NCBI RefSeq assembly: GCF_001546115.1 | Contig: NZ_KQ955209.1 | Location: 483,949-547,948 of the forward strand | Length of the DNA stretch: 64,000 nt | Direction of reading: 5' to 3' | Origin: Paracoccus aminovorans | GTDB lineage: Bacteria > Pseudomonadota > Alphaproteobacteria > Rhodobacterales > Rhodobacteraceae | Part shown: one piece after another, positions 1 to 9,331 of the stretch | How positions within the stretch are numbered: position 1 is the stretch's first letter | Layout of the letters: each line of letters starts with the position of its first letter | Made by a program: the position numbers and the translations under genes | Notes under the pieces: model-generated | Database searches by the model: none | Seen by the model: the letters and a program-made list of their open reading frames with translations, nothing else | What the model was told of the DNA's origin: nothing

Positions 1-1084
1 GACCACCCCCCCGGTGTTGGGGGCAGTGCCCTTCCTGATGGTCGAATACCTGGGCATCCTCGGCATCCGCGGCCTGCGCCAGGAGGAGCTGCCCAAGGCG
101 TGGCACGTCCTGCGCGAGGGCTGGCTGTCGGTGTTTCCGCTGGTGCTGCTCGTGTGGATGCTGATGTCCGGCCGCACACCCTTCCTGTCGGCCTTCTGGG
201 CCATCACCGCCTGCATGGCGGTCTATCTGATCCAGCGGATAATGGCGGCCGGCATACTGGAGGGAATCAGGGAAACCGGCGCCGGCATCTACGACGGTTT
301 CGTCTCTGGCGCACGGCAATCACTGGCGGTAACGGCGGCGGCGGCGCTGGTCGGCGTGGTGATCGGCATCGTCACCCTGACCGGCGTGGGCTTCAAGATC
401 GCCTTCATGGTCACCTCGGTCGCGGCGAACTGGGCCGCCGGGCTGCACGGGCTGCTGGCCGGCCTGCCGTTCGAGCTGTTCAGCATCCAGACGCTGACGC
501 TGCTGTTCACCCTGCTGATGACGGCGGTGGTCTGCGTCCTGATGGGCTGCGGCGTGCCGACGACGGCAAACTACATCATCATGGTCGCCGTGGCCGCCCC
601 CGTCCTGGGCATGATGAATGTCGAACCGCTGGTGGCGCATTTCTTTGTCTTCTATTTCGGCGTTCTGGCCGACGTGACGCCGCCAGTGGCGCTGGCGGCC
701 TATGCCGGCGCTGGGATCGCGGGCGCAAACGGCTTCAAGGCCGGCAACACCGCCTTCCGGCTGTCGATGGGCAAGGCCATGGTGCCCTTCGTCTTCGTCT
801 TCTCGCCCTCGTTGCTGCTGGTGACGCAATCCTTCACGCTGCCCGATTTCCTGCTGGCCTTCACCGGCGCGGTACTGGGCATTGTGGCCCTGTCGGCAGC
901 GATCACGAACTGGCTTCTTGGACCGCTGCTGCTGGTCGAGCGAATGCTTCTGCCCATCGCAGCGCTGATGATGATCGCGCCGGAGATGATCTCTACCGCA
1001 ATCGGTGCGGCAATCCTCGGCCTGGTCGTTTTGCGGCAATATTTCGCGGAACGCACCGGTCCGGGGCAAGCGTCTGCAGCATGA
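1..1084 (+). CDS. TRAP-TAXI fused permease, C-terminal part (5' end outside window)
   Basis: This is the C-terminal ~360 residues of a TRAP transporter large (fused DctQM-type) permease, which drives ion-coupled uptake of a carboxylate or related solute across the inner membrane. The reading frame is open from base 2 (TTPPVLGAV...), so the true start lies upstream of the window and the GTG at 14 is an internal valine. Typical family stretches are visible: the PPV-GA-FLMVE-LGI opening, MGCGVPTTANYI near the middle, and VTPPVALAAYAGAGIAG. Many hydrophobic segments follow. The matching solute-binding protein is not in the window. The gene ends in TGA at 1082 and is convergent with the sugar-acid operon. 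Confidence 0.88.
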   Translation, partial: TTPPVLGAVPFLMVEYLGILGIRGLRQEELPKAWHVLREGWLSVFPLVLLVWMLMSGRTPFLSAFWAITACMAVYLIQRIMAAGILEGIRETGAGIYDGFVSGARQSLAVTAAAALVGVVIGIVTLTGVGFKIAFMVTSVAANWAAGLHGLLAGLPFELFSIQTLTLLFTLLMTAVVCVLMGCGVPTTANYIIMVAVAAPVLGMMNVEPLVAHFFVFYFGVLADVTPPVALAAYAGAGIAGANGFKAGNTAFRLSMGKAMVPFVFVFSPSLLLVTQSFTLPDFLLAFTGAVLGIVALSAAITNWLLGPLLLVERMLLPIAALMMIAPEMISTAIGAAILGLVVLRQYFAERTGPGQASAA

Positions 1085-1699
1085 CGCGGGGGATTTGAAG
1101 CGGCCGGTCCGGGATGCACTCTGCATCGGCCCAAGTAGTGAAATAGCCGCACCTCGAACAACAGCATCAGGCAGGCAATGCCTGTCGTTGATCCGTGCCT
1201 TTGCGGACATCTGGTAAGGTGACCCTAGTCATCATGTGCCAGATCCCGGGCTCGCTGATACTTCGTCTTCGGAGAAGCCGCGTCAACAATGATATGTTGC
1301 CGCGAATTACTGCTCACTCAGGATTCTTGACTTTCCAGTACGGCCGCTTTCGTCCCCGGCTTGTCGGCAGGCGGAGCAGTAGCCGTGATCCCGGCGCGCG
1401 CCTATCCCGACGTTTCGCGGCTGTCGGCGCCCATACCGGGCTGTCCTCCGGAATTGCACGCTACGTTGTCCGCGCCACAAACCTCGCTGTGAGAGACAAG
1501 CAACAGCCCCCCGCCACAGCCGCGCTGTAGTCGATCATCGAACGGCAGGTGGTCCTCTTGGAAAGGAATATCTGCCTATGTGCGGCGCTAGTTTCCTTGC
1601 AGCACGTTCACTCGGCATACCAGGCGCTCGGGTCGGGCTGCCGGACAGGAAACATCCCGACCCGGCCGTCTCCGTTGCGTGGCCGATATCTCGGCCTTC
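1085..1699. other. Intergenic, no gene recognised
   Basis: About 600 bases between the convergent TRAP permease and kdgK. Short open frames here have no family resemblance and arginine/serine-rich shadow composition. The only structure seen is the hairpin at 1629-1664. Confidence 0.6.
1629..1664 (-). terminator. Hairpin downstream of kdgK
   Basis: A perfect 9-bp inverted repeat (CGGGTCGGG at 1629-1637, CCCGACCCG at 1656-1664) with an 18-base loop, 36 bases past the kdgK stop. It has no clear U-tract on either strand. It is placed as the end of the long minus-strand operon; termination is inferred from position. Confidence 0.45.
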
Positions 1700-2608
1700 C
1701 TATGTGAAAGCTTCGCGGACCAGGGCGCCGCGCTGGCGGATCACCTTGCGACTTAGGTCATGGGCACGGCGGATCGCCTCGGGAATGTCCACGCCCACAA
1801 GGCGTGCGGCCAAGTAGCCGGCGTTGAAGCTGTCACCCGCCGAGGTTGTGTCCACAGGCACCTCACGCGGCAAGCCGTCGATGACGCCGGCCCCCTCGCG
1901 CCCGCCGTAATGCACCGGGCCGCCGCCGGCCTTGACCAGCACCTGCCCGGCGCCATGCGCGAGGTAGCGCGCCACCGTGGCCTGCGGATCGACGTCGGCG
2001 AAGAAATCACGCTCGTCGTCGAAACTGGGCAGGACCAGGTCGGCGATGCCGGCAGCGGCTTCGATCTCGCGGCGCATGGTCGTGGCATCGGGCCACAGCC
2101 GGGGCCGCAGGTTCGGGTCGAAGACCACCTGCGTGCCATCCTTGCGCGCCGCCGCAAGCGCATGGAGCAGCGCCGTGCGCCCCGCCTCGGGCAGGATGCC
2201 CAGCGTGATGCCCGAGAAATAGGCGATGTCAGCGTCCCGCATTGCCTCGGCCAGCGCGGCCGGATCGTCGGCCAGCCGCTTCGCCGCCGAGGTGTCGCGC
2301 CAATAGCTGAAGCTGCGTTCGCCGTCCTTCAGCGAGATCGCGTAAAGGGCGATCTCGCGCGTGGGATCGCGGCTGACATGGCTTGCGTCGATGCCTTCGG
2401 TCGCAAGAAAGTCGATCATCCGCTGCGAGAATTCGCCGCGCCCGACCCGGCTGCAATAGGCGACCTGCCAGCTTTCGGGCAGCAGGCGGCGCACATACCA
2501 AGCGGTGTTCAGCGTGTCGCCGGCGATGCCCAGCCGCCAGAGGTCGGGCTGGCCCGCGCCCGAAAGCTCGACCATGGCCTCGCCGATTGAGAGGATGCGC
2601 CCGCTCAT
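1700..2608 (-). CDS. kdgK: 2-keto-3-deoxygluconate kinase
   Basis: PfkB-family sugar kinase of 302 residues, the usual length. It phosphorylates 2-keto-3-deoxygluconate to KDPG for the Entner-Doudoroff aldolase. The N-terminal sugar-binding glycines (IGEAMVEL, GIAGDTLNTA) and the C-terminal PfkB signature DTTSAGDSFNAGY (residues 253-265, catalytic base D259) are present. Its ATG overlaps the uxuB stop, so translation is probably coupled. It is the last gene of the minus-strand operon and completes the fructuronate-mannonate-KDG-KDPG route encoded by its neighbours. Another PfkB substrate is possible, but the context strongly favours KDG. Confidence 0.9.
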   Translation of the reverse strand: MSGRILSIGEAMVELSGAGQPDLWRLGIAGDTLNTAWYVRRLLPESWQVAYCSRVGRGEFSQRMIDFLATEGIDASHVSRDPTREIALYAISLKDGERSFSYWRDTSAAKRLADDPAALAEAMRDADIAYFSGITLGILPEAGRTALLHALAAARKDGTQVVFDPNLRPRLWPDATTMRREIEAAAGIADLVLPSFDDERDFFADVDPQATVARYLAHGAGQVLVKAGGGPVHYGGREGAGVIDGLPREVPVDTTSAGDSFNAGYLAARLVGVDIPEAIRRAHDLSRKVIRQRGALVREAFT

Positions 2609-4059
2609 GCCGCCAACTCGGCCTGCATGACGGCGCTCAGCCCCTTGGCCCGAATGCGGGACAGGGTGTCGCGGGCGGTGTCGGCGAAGGCGCCGGCGCG
2701 CAAGGCCTCGGGGGCGAGGCCAGGCAGGGCCAGCACGCCCGCGACCAGCGCCGCGTCGTCGCCTTCCGCGCGCCGGGCAAGATCCAGCAGGGCCGCGGCG
2801 CGCGGGTCGTCCGGGGCCTCGTCGCGGCTGGCCAGCCCGGCCAGCCAGGCCAGCCAGACCCCGGTGGCGAAGGCGAAGGGGCGGGGATCGCCGCCCCGCG
2901 CCAACAACTCGACCGAGGGGGCGAACCAGCGCTGCGGCAGCTTCTCGGTGCCGTCCGTGGCCACCTGGCTGGTCTTGTGCGCAATGGCGGGGTTGGCGAA
3001 GCGGGCCATCAGGGCATCGGCATAGGCCGCGACGTCCAGCCCGGCCCCGGGTGGCAGCGTCGCCCCCGCCGCGCGCAAATGGCGCCGCACCAGCGCGGCC
3101 AGCATCGGGTCGGCGACCGCCTCGCGGATATGGGGCTGGCCCAGGATCTGCCCGGCATAGGCCATCAGCGAATGGCTGCCGTTCAGCATCCGCAGCTTCA
3201 TCGCCTCATGCGCGCGCACGTCGCGGACGAACTGGGCGCCGCCGGCCTCCCACGCGGGGCGGCCTTGGGGGAAATGATCCTCGATCACCCATTGGCTGAA
3301 GGACTCGGACTCGACGCAGGCGAGGTCGCGGTGGCCGGTCATGGTCTCGACATCGGCCAGCGTGCGCCCGGTCACCGCCGGGGTGATGCGGTCCACCATG
3401 GTCGCGGGAAAGGCGACGGTTTCCGCTATCCATTCCGCCAACGCGGGATCCGAGCGGCGGGCGAAGCCCAGCACGCCTGCCCGCAGCAGCGCGCCGTTGT
3501 CGGGCAGGTTGTCGCAGCAAAGCACCGTGAAGGGCGCGGTCCCGGCGGCGCGGTGCGCGGCCAACGCCGCGACGAGGATGCCAAGCACGCCCTGCGGCGC
3601 TTGCGTGCAGGCCAAGTCGGCGGCGACCGCCGGATGGGCGATGTCGGCGTCCATCGCGGCCCGGTCGATGCCATAGGCCTTTTCCGACACGGTCAGCGAG
3701 ACGATGCGAATGCCCGGATCGCAGGCCGTGCGCAGGATCGCTGCCGCATCGCCGCCGATGGCCGGGCCATGCGCGCCGATCACCCGCGCCCGGTCCTGTT
3801 CCGATCGTTCCAGCACCGTGTAAAGCCCGTTCTGCGCATTCATCGCATCGGGCAGGTCGCGGCTGCGCAGGTTCGCGCCAAGGATGCGCCAGTCGCCGCC
3901 CTCGGCGGCCAGCGCGTCGTCGGTATAGATCGCCTGGTGGGCGCGGTGGAACGCGCCAAGACCCAGGTGCAGGATGCCGAAACCATGCGCCGCGCGGTCA
4001 TAGCCGGGGCGCCGCACGGCAGAGGGCAGACCGGAAAGCCCGGTCAGGCGCGGGCTCAT
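2605..4059 (-). CDS. uxuB: Fructuronate reductase / mannitol dehydrogenase family
   Basis: Polyol-specific long-chain dehydrogenase of 484 residues. By context it reduces D-fructuronate to D-mannonate with NADH. The N-terminal Rossmann segment (HGFGILHLGLGAFHRAH) and the catalytic K-x4-N-x2-H set (K288, N293, H296 in MKLRMLNGSH) are visible. The frame stays open upstream to 4437, but that part is a shadow of uxuA. The start chosen is the ATG at 4057-4059, which overlaps the uxuA stop as ATGA and gives the family's normal length. A mannitol 2-dehydrogenase would look similar; adjacency to uxuA and kdgK decides for fructuronate. Confidence 0.88.
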   Translation of the reverse strand: MSPRLTGLSGLPSAVRRPGYDRAAHGFGILHLGLGAFHRAHQAIYTDDALAAEGGDWRILGANLRSRDLPDAMNAQNGLYTVLERSEQDRARVIGAHGPAIGGDAAAILRTACDPGIRIVSLTVSEKAYGIDRAAMDADIAHPAVAADLACTQAPQGVLGILVAALAAHRAAGTAPFTVLCCDNLPDNGALLRAGVLGFARRSDPALAEWIAETVAFPATMVDRITPAVTGRTLADVETMTGHRDLACVESESFSQWVIEDHFPQGRPAWEAGGAQFVRDVRAHEAMKLRMLNGSHSLMAYAGQILGQPHIREAVADPMLAALVRRHLRAAGATLPPGAGLDVAAYADALMARFANPAIAHKTSQVATDGTEKLPQRWFAPSVELLARGGDPRPFAFATGVWLAWLAGLASRDEAPDDPRAAALLDLARRAEGDDAALVAGVLALPGLAPEALRAGAFADTARDTLSRIRAKGLSAVMQAELAA

Positions 4060-5264
4060 ATCCGGGCCCCGTGGTTCAGCGCCATCTCGACCCCGCGCAA
4101 CTCGGCCAACCCCTTCAGGCGGCCGATGGCGGGATAGCCGGGCTGGCCGCCCCGGCCGATGTCGTCGAGGATGTCCTGCCCGTGGTCGGGCCGCATCGGG
4201 ATGTTCCAGTCGGCCCGGCCGGATTCGCGGCGGCGCCTTTCCTCGCGCAGCGCGGCGGCGACCAGCGCCACCATGTCGGTCTGGCCGCCCAGGTGCTCGT
4301 CCTCGAAGAAGGATCCCCGGATCGCGTCGCTGTCGCGGCGGACGTTGCGCAGGTGCAGGAAATGCACGCGCTCGCCCAGCCGCTCCATCATGCCGGGCAA
4401 GTCGTTGTCGGGCCGCGCGCCCAGCGAGCCGGAACACAGCGTGATCCCGTTCGCGGGCAGGTCCACGGCGGCCATGCGCTCAACATAATCGGCCTCGGTG
4501 GACATGACGCGCGAAAGGCCAAGAAGGCCGAAGGGCGGGTCGTCGGGATGGCAGCAGAGCCGCATCCCGATGTCCTGCGCGACGGGGGCGACCTGTTCGA
4601 GGAAGGCGTTGAAATTCGCCCGCAGCACGGCATCCGTCACCGGGGCATAGGTCTCCAGCAGGTCGCGCACGTCTTGCAGGCTGAAATTCTCGGCCGCTCC
4701 CGGCAGGCCGAAGACCACGTTGCCGGCCAACTGCTCGCGCCGCGCGTCGTCCATGGCGGCGAAGCGACGGGCGGCTTCCTCGCGGATTTCCTCGGGGAAG
4801 TCGTCGGCAGCACCCTTGCGTTTCAGGATATGGATGTCGAAAGTCGCGAAATCGGTGAAATCGAAGCGCATGCAGCGCGCGCCGTTCGGCCGCCGCCAGG
4901 CCAGGTCGGTGCGGGTCCAGTCCAGCACCGGCATGAAGTTGTAGCATAGCACCTCGATGCCCGCGTTGCGCAGGTTCTTCATCGAGGCGATCCAGTTCTG
5001 GACATGCGCGCGCCAGTCGCCGGTCTGGGTCTTGATCGCCTCGGTGACGGGCAGGCTTTCGACCACCTCCCATTTCAGGCCCGAGGGCGCGCCGTCGGCC
5101 ATCACCGCCAGAAGGTCCTGCCGCTTGCGGATCTCCTCGGGCGTCCAGACGATGCCGGTGGGGACGTGGTGGAGCGCGGTGACCACGCCCTGAACCCCCG
5201 CCTGCATCATGTCGTCGATCGAAACGCGGTCCTTGGGACCGAACCAGCGCCAAGTGTGTCGCAT
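4056..5264 (-). CDS. uxuA: D-mannonate dehydratase
   Basis: 402-residue UxuA that dehydrates D-mannonate to 2-keto-3-deoxygluconate. The family opening TWRWFGPKDRVSIDDMMQAGVQGVVTALHH is visible in pieces at residues 4-33, as are the metal-site regions LCCHPDDPPF and LCSGSLGARPDNDLP. ATG 5262-5264 was chosen over the open upstream frame because it begins the conserved N-terminus and sits 6 bases behind an AAGGAAA ribosome site. Length agrees with proteobacterial UxuA. It lies 11 bases downstream of the FMN-dehydrogenase gene and overlaps uxuB by 4 bases. Confidence 0.95.
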   Translation of the reverse strand: MRHTWRWFGPKDRVSIDDMMQAGVQGVVTALHHVPTGIVWTPEEIRKRQDLLAVMADGAPSGLKWEVVESLPVTEAIKTQTGDWRAHVQNWIASMKNLRNAGIEVLCYNFMPVLDWTRTDLAWRRPNGARCMRFDFTDFATFDIHILKRKGAADDFPEEIREEAARRFAAMDDARREQLAGNVVFGLPGAAENFSLQDVRDLLETYAPVTDAVLRANFNAFLEQVAPVAQDIGMRLCCHPDDPPFGLLGLSRVMSTEADYVERMAAVDLPANGITLCSGSLGARPDNDLPGMMERLGERVHFLHLRNVRRDSDAIRGSFFEDEHLGGQTDMVALVAAALREERRRRESGRADWNIPMRPDHGQDILDDIGRGGQPGYPAIGRLKGLAELRGVEMALNHGARI

Positions 5265-5275
5265 GTCGTTTTCCT

Positions 5276-6439
5276 TTATGTCGAGGCGGGAGCGCCGAGG
5301 TTGTCGGACCACAGGCAGCCGGGGCCGAAGTCCTTGATGTCGTTGACGCCGCACAGCGCCATCGTGATGTCCATATCGCGGCGGATGATGGCCAGCGCGG
5401 CTTCCACGCCCTTTTCGCCCATTGCACCCAGGCCATAGGTGAAGGCGCGGCCGATGAAGACCCCATCCGCACCCGTGGCGATGGCCTTCAGCGCTTCTTG
5501 CCCCGACTGGATGCCACTGTCGAGGTAGAGCGGGAAGTCCGGCCCGACCGTGCGGCGGATCGCCGGCAGCGCGCGTATGGTCGATGGTGCCCCGTCAAGC
5601 TGGCGCCCGCCGTGGTTCGAGACCAGGATCGCCTGCGCGCCGGTGTCCAGGGCGCGGCGGGCGTCCTCGGGGTCGTTGATGCCCTTGAGGATCACCGGCC
5701 CGCCCCATTTGCGGATGATCTGCTCGACCCGCCCCCAGTCGAGGCGCTGGTCGAACTGGCGCGAGGTCCAATCCATCAGGTCGCCCAGGCTGTCCACGCC
5801 GCGGGCGTGCCCGACGATATTGCCGAAGCTGCGCCGCTTCGTCCCCAGCATTCCCAAGGCCCAGCGTGGATGCAGCGCGATATTGATGAAGTTCGCGGCC
5901 GTCATCTTCGGCGGTGCGGTCATGCGGTTCTTGAGGTCCTTGTGCCGCTGGCCCTGAATGGTCAGATCCAGCGTCAGCACCAGAACCGTGACCCCCGCCC
6001 GACGGGCGCGGTCAAGGATGGCGTCCAGGAACTCTTCGTCCCGCAGGGTATAGAGCTGGAACCAGAAGGGGGCGCGGGTTGCCTCGGCAATGTCTTCCAG
6101 CGAACACATCGACATGGTGGACAGCGTGAAGGGCACGCCCGCCGCCTGTGCCGCGCGGGCGGCGTGGATTTCGCCGTCCGGGTGCTGCATTCCCAAAAGC
6201 CCGACCGGCGCCAGCGCGACCGGCATCGAGACCGGCTGGCCCATCATCGTGCAGGCCAGATTGCGCGCCTCGATGTTCTTCGCGACACGCTGGCGGAACA
6301 GGATCGCCTCGAAATCGGCGCGGTTGGCGCGATAGGTGGCTCCCGTCCAGGCCCCGACGTCGACATAATCGTAGAACATGCGCGGGACGCGCCGCTGGTG
6401 AAGGCGGCGCAGGTCCTCGATCTCGGTGATGACCGGCAT
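5276..6439 (-). CDS. FMN-dependent alpha-hydroxy-acid dehydrogenase (LldD-like)
   Basis: 387-residue member of the lactate/mandelate/glycolate oxidase family, an FMN TIM barrel that oxidises a 2-hydroxy acid to the 2-keto acid. The signature SNHGGRQLDG with active-site His276 is intact, as are PVALAPVGLLGMQHPDGE (the N-terminal FMN region) and the phosphate-binding GADGVFIGRAF near the end. The start is ATG 6437-6439, 4 bases after the upstream dehydrogenase stop. L-lactate is the default substrate of the family. Its place inside a sugar-acid operon makes an aldonate (also a 2-hydroxy acid) an alternative, which is inference. Confidence 0.82.
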   Translation of the reverse strand: MPVITEIEDLRRLHQRRVPRMFYDYVDVGAWTGATYRANRADFEAILFRQRVAKNIEARNLACTMMGQPVSMPVALAPVGLLGMQHPDGEIHAARAAQAAGVPFTLSTMSMCSLEDIAEATRAPFWFQLYTLRDEEFLDAILDRARRAGVTVLVLTLDLTIQGQRHKDLKNRMTAPPKMTAANFINIALHPRWALGMLGTKRRSFGNIVGHARGVDSLGDLMDWTSRQFDQRLDWGRVEQIIRKWGGPVILKGINDPEDARRALDTGAQAILVSNHGGRQLDGAPSTIRALPAIRRTVGPDFPLYLDSGIQSGQEALKAIATGADGVFIGRAFTYGLGAMGEKGVEAALAIIRRDMDITMALCGVNDIKDFGPGCLWSDNLGAPAST

Positions 6440-6443
6440 CGGT

Positions 6444-7487
6444 TCAGGCCCCGAAATCCAGCTGCACCTTGACCGCCTGCGCGCGGTCGGCCGCCAGGTC
6501 GAAGGCGCGCTGTGCCTCGGCCGCCGGGATGACCTGCGTGACCATGGGCGCAAGGTCGATCTCGCCCGCGCCGATCATCCGCACGGCCTCGGCGAATTCG
6601 ATGTCGAAGCGGTGGGTGCCGACGAAGCGCAACTCCTTGCTGACGATCAGGTTCAGCGGCAAGGGCAGGGTGCCACCCACGCCGATCTGGACGACCGTGC
6701 CTTGCGGACGCGTCACGCCGATGGCCTGTGCGATGGCATGGGGATTGGCCGAACATTCCAGCACCACGTCGATGCGGCCCTTGCCGGTGGCGTAGTCGGC
6801 CAGCCCCTCGGGATCATCGGCGACATTGATCGCGCGGTCCGCGCCAATGCGGCGAGCGACGTCCAGCGTGAAATCCTGCACATCCGTCACCACGATCTCG
6901 GCCGCGCCGCGCAGCCGGGCCAGCGCGGTGCAGATCGCGCCGATGGGACCGGTGCCCGTGATCAGCACGCGCTGTCCCGCAAGGTCTGGCCCCATGTTCA
7001 GCGCATGAAGGCAGACCGATAGCGGCTCGGCCCCGGCGGCGGCTTCGGCGGTTGCGCCTTCGGGCAGAGGCAGGCATTGGCTGGCCGGATGATAAAGCCG
7101 GGTGCGGAAGAAGCCGTTCTCATGCGGGAATCGATAGGCCGAGCCGTTGAAGCGCATGTTCAGGCAGTGCCGTTCCTGCCCGGCAAGACAGTATTCGCAT
7201 TTCCCGCAGGGACGCGAGGGCGACAGCGACACCATTTGCCCGGCGCGCAGCCCCGAACCGTCTGGCGCGGCTTCCACCACACCAGCGGCCTCGTGGCCCA
7301 GGATAATCGGCTCGCGCACGCGTATCGGGCCGAAGCCGCCGTCATGGTAGTAGTGCAGGTCCGACCCGCAGATACCGCCGCGCAGGACGCGGACCAGGGC
7401 GGCGTCCTCTTGCGGCTGGGGCTGGGACAGGGGCTCGACCCGCAGATCATGGGCCGCGTGAAGGCGGCAACAGATTTCTTGCGTCAT
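6444..7487 (-). CDS. Zinc-dependent L-idonate/L-gulonate 5-dehydrogenase-like MDR enzyme
   Basis: 347-residue medium-chain dehydrogenase with both zinc sites: catalytic C40 and H65-E66 (GHEAAG) and structural C94-x2-C97-x2-C100-x7-C108. An NAD-binding region with GTGPIGA follows. The overall sequence resembles L-idonate 5-dehydrogenase. Inside a uxuAB-kdgK operon an L-gulonate 5-dehydrogenase making D-fructuronate would fit better, because the product is exactly the substrate of UxuB. Which of the two it is cannot be read from the sequence. It is tightly packed: 1 base separates its start from the dctM stop and 4 bases separate its stop from the next start. Confidence 0.82.
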   Translation of the reverse strand: MTQEICCRLHAAHDLRVEPLSQPQPQEDAALVRVLRGGICGSDLHYYHDGGFGPIRVREPIILGHEAAGVVEAAPDGSGLRAGQMVSLSPSRPCGKCEYCLAGQERHCLNMRFNGSAYRFPHENGFFRTRLYHPASQCLPLPEGATAEAAAGAEPLSVCLHALNMGPDLAGQRVLITGTGPIGAICTALARLRGAAEIVVTDVQDFTLDVARRIGADRAINVADDPEGLADYATGKGRIDVVLECSANPHAIAQAIGVTRPQGTVVQIGVGGTLPLPLNLIVSKELRFVGTHRFDIEFAEAVRMIGAGEIDLAPMVTQVIPAAEAQRAFDLAADRAQAVKVQLDFGA

Positions 7488-7488
7488 C

Positions 7489-8766
7489 CTATTTGTCCAT
7501 CAGCGAAGGAAGCCAGGTGCTAATCGCCGGAATATAGGACACCAGCAGCAGCACGATGATGTTGGTCAGGATATAGGGCACCAGCGCGCGGATCACCGGA
7601 CCCAGCGGCAGCCGGGCGATATTGGCGCAGATGAACATGCATATCCCCACCGGCGGCGTGGTCAGGCCGATCATCAGGTTCAACACCATGAAGACCGCGA
7701 AGTGCAGCGGCTCGATCCCCACGCCCTGCGCCAGCGTCAGCAGCGGCACGAACAGGATGATGAGCGCGGCGATCGTTTCCATGAACATGCCGACCAGCAG
7801 CAGGACGATGTTGATCAGCAGGATCACCAGGAACTTGTTGGTGGTGATCGACAGCACCGAATCCGCTATCATCTGCGGAATATGCTCGCTGACCAGGATC
7901 CAGCCGAAAACGTTCGCGGTGCCGACCAGGCACAGGATGCCGGCCGAGCCGACGGCGCTGTCCACGACGATCTTGGGCACGCTGGACAGCGGCAGTTCGC
8001 GATAGACGAAGGCGCCGACGATGATGGCGTAGATCGAGGCGACGACCGCCGTTTCAGTGGGCGTGACGAAACCCGTCAGCATCCCGCCGACGATCAGCGC
8101 TGTCATGGCCAGCGCCCAGAACGCGCCCAGGAAGGACGAGCCCAGTTCCCCCCAGCCCTGCCAGGCCTGGCGCGGGAAGTCGCGGCGCACGGCGATGATA
8201 TAGGTCGTCACCATCATGGCGACCCCCATCAGCACGCCCGGGATGGCGCCGGCGATGAACATCTTGCCGACCGAGATCCCCGACAGCGAGCCGACGATGA
8301 TCATCGGCACCGAGGGCGGGATGATCGGCCCGACCGTGGACGAGGCCGCCGTGACCGCGGCCGAGAAATCGGCCGGGTAACCCGCCTTCTTCATGCCGGG
8401 AATCATCATGCCGCCGATCGAAGCCGCATCCGCCACCGCAGTGCCGGAAATACCGCCGAACAGCATGGACGAGGCCACGTTGGTCTGCGCCAGCCCGCCC
8501 CGGATCCAGCCGACCATGGCCTGCGCGAAGCGGATGATGCGGCCGGTGATACCGCCGCCGTTCATCAGGTTGCCGGCCAGGATGAAGCCCGGGATGCACA
8601 GCAGCACGAAGCTGTCCATGCCCGCGAACATCTTTTGCGGGACCACGACCAGCGGGATGCCCTGCATCAGCAGATAGGCCAGCGACGACAGGCCCAGCGT
8701 GACCGCCACCGGCATGCCGATGATCAGTCCAAGGACGAAGGTGATACCTAGGATTGCAAGGCTCAT
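7489..8766 (-). CDS. dctM: TRAP transporter large permease DctM
   Basis: 425-residue DctM permease with about 12 hydrophobic segments. Family landmarks are FAGMDSFVLLCIPGFILAGNLMN, GGISGTAVADAASIGGMMIPGMKKAGY, STVGPIIPPSVPMI and GLTTPPVGICMF. The start at 8764-8766 gives the standard N-terminus (MSLAILGITF) and overlaps the dctQ stop by 4 bases. The frame upstream of it is a dctQ shadow. With DctQ and DctP it forms a sodium-coupled importer, here presumably for a hexuronate or aldonate. Confidence 0.93.
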   Translation of the reverse strand: MSLAILGITFVLGLIIGMPVAVTLGLSSLAYLLMQGIPLVVVPQKMFAGMDSFVLLCIPGFILAGNLMNGGGITGRIIRFAQAMVGWIRGGLAQTNVASSMLFGGISGTAVADAASIGGMMIPGMKKAGYPADFSAAVTAASSTVGPIIPPSVPMIIVGSLSGISVGKMFIAGAIPGVLMGVAMMVTTYIIAVRRDFPRQAWQGWGELGSSFLGAFWALAMTALIVGGMLTGFVTPTETAVVASIYAIIVGAFVYRELPLSSVPKIVVDSAVGSAGILCLVGTANVFGWILVSEHIPQMIADSVLSITTNKFLVILLINIVLLLVGMFMETIAALIILFVPLLTLAQGVGIEPLHFAVFMVLNLMIGLTTPPVGICMFICANIARLPLGPVIRALVPYILTNIIVLLLVSYIPAISTWLPSLMDK

Positions 8767-9266
8767 TCGCTTTCTCCCACCAGATGTTCGGGTTTGCCGT
8801 CGGTGGCGCCGGTCAGCATTCCGACGATGCGCAGCGCTGCGGCGACGGCCAACATGACCAGCAGCAGGAAGACGCTGCCGTGGACGTAGTTCATCGGGAG
8901 GCCCATTGCCGGCGAGGTCTGGATCGCGCCGATCTGCGTGAAGCGCCACGCCGGCCCGATCAGCGGCACGCAGAAGGCCAGCACCAGCGCCGCCGAGACC
9001 AGCCGCAGCACCCAGGGCCAGCGCCCGGGCGTCGCCTCGCTGACCAGGTCCACGTTCACCAGGTCGCCGGTGAACAGCGCCAGCCCGGTGCCGAAGCCGG
9101 CCAGATAGAGCAGCGCGAAGCGGGTCAGCTCCTCGGTCCATACCGGAGAACTGCCAACGAAGCTGCGTCCAACCACCTGCACCGTGACCGCGCCGATCAG
9201 CACCAGGAACGACAGCCCGGTGCCGATGCGCAGCACGATGCGCAATGTTTGCATGATCGCGGTCAT
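8763..9266 (-). CDS. dctQ: TRAP transporter small permease DctQ
   Basis: 167-residue four-helix membrane subunit. The family motif WTEELTRFALLYLAGFG is present near residues 42-58. ATG 9264-9266 follows a very strong AAGGAGGAGGAC ribosome site, which decides the start over the longer open frame. It partners DctM (4-base overlap) and DctP. Confidence 0.92.
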   Translation of the reverse strand: MTAIMQTLRIVLRIGTGLSFLVLIGAVTVQVVGRSFVGSSPVWTEELTRFALLYLAGFGTGLALFTGDLVNVDLVSEATPGRWPWVLRLVSAALVLAFCVPLIGPAWRFTQIGAIQTSPAMGLPMNYVHGSVFLLLVMLAVAAALRIVGMLTGATDGKPEHLVGESE

Positions 9267-9331
9267 GTCCTCCTCCTTGGCATATAGCCTCGCTGCCGGT
9301 GCCGCCGCGAGCCGGCCCGGGGGAAATGGAT

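Noticed and set aside
1195-1530. 111-codon plus-strand frame in the first intergenic region
   Set aside because: No ribosome site, no family resemblance, Arg-rich composition.
4060-4437. Longer N-terminus for the fructuronate reductase frame
   Set aside because: The extra 126 codons overlap uxuA in another frame, read as Arg/Pro-rich shadow, and would exceed the family length.
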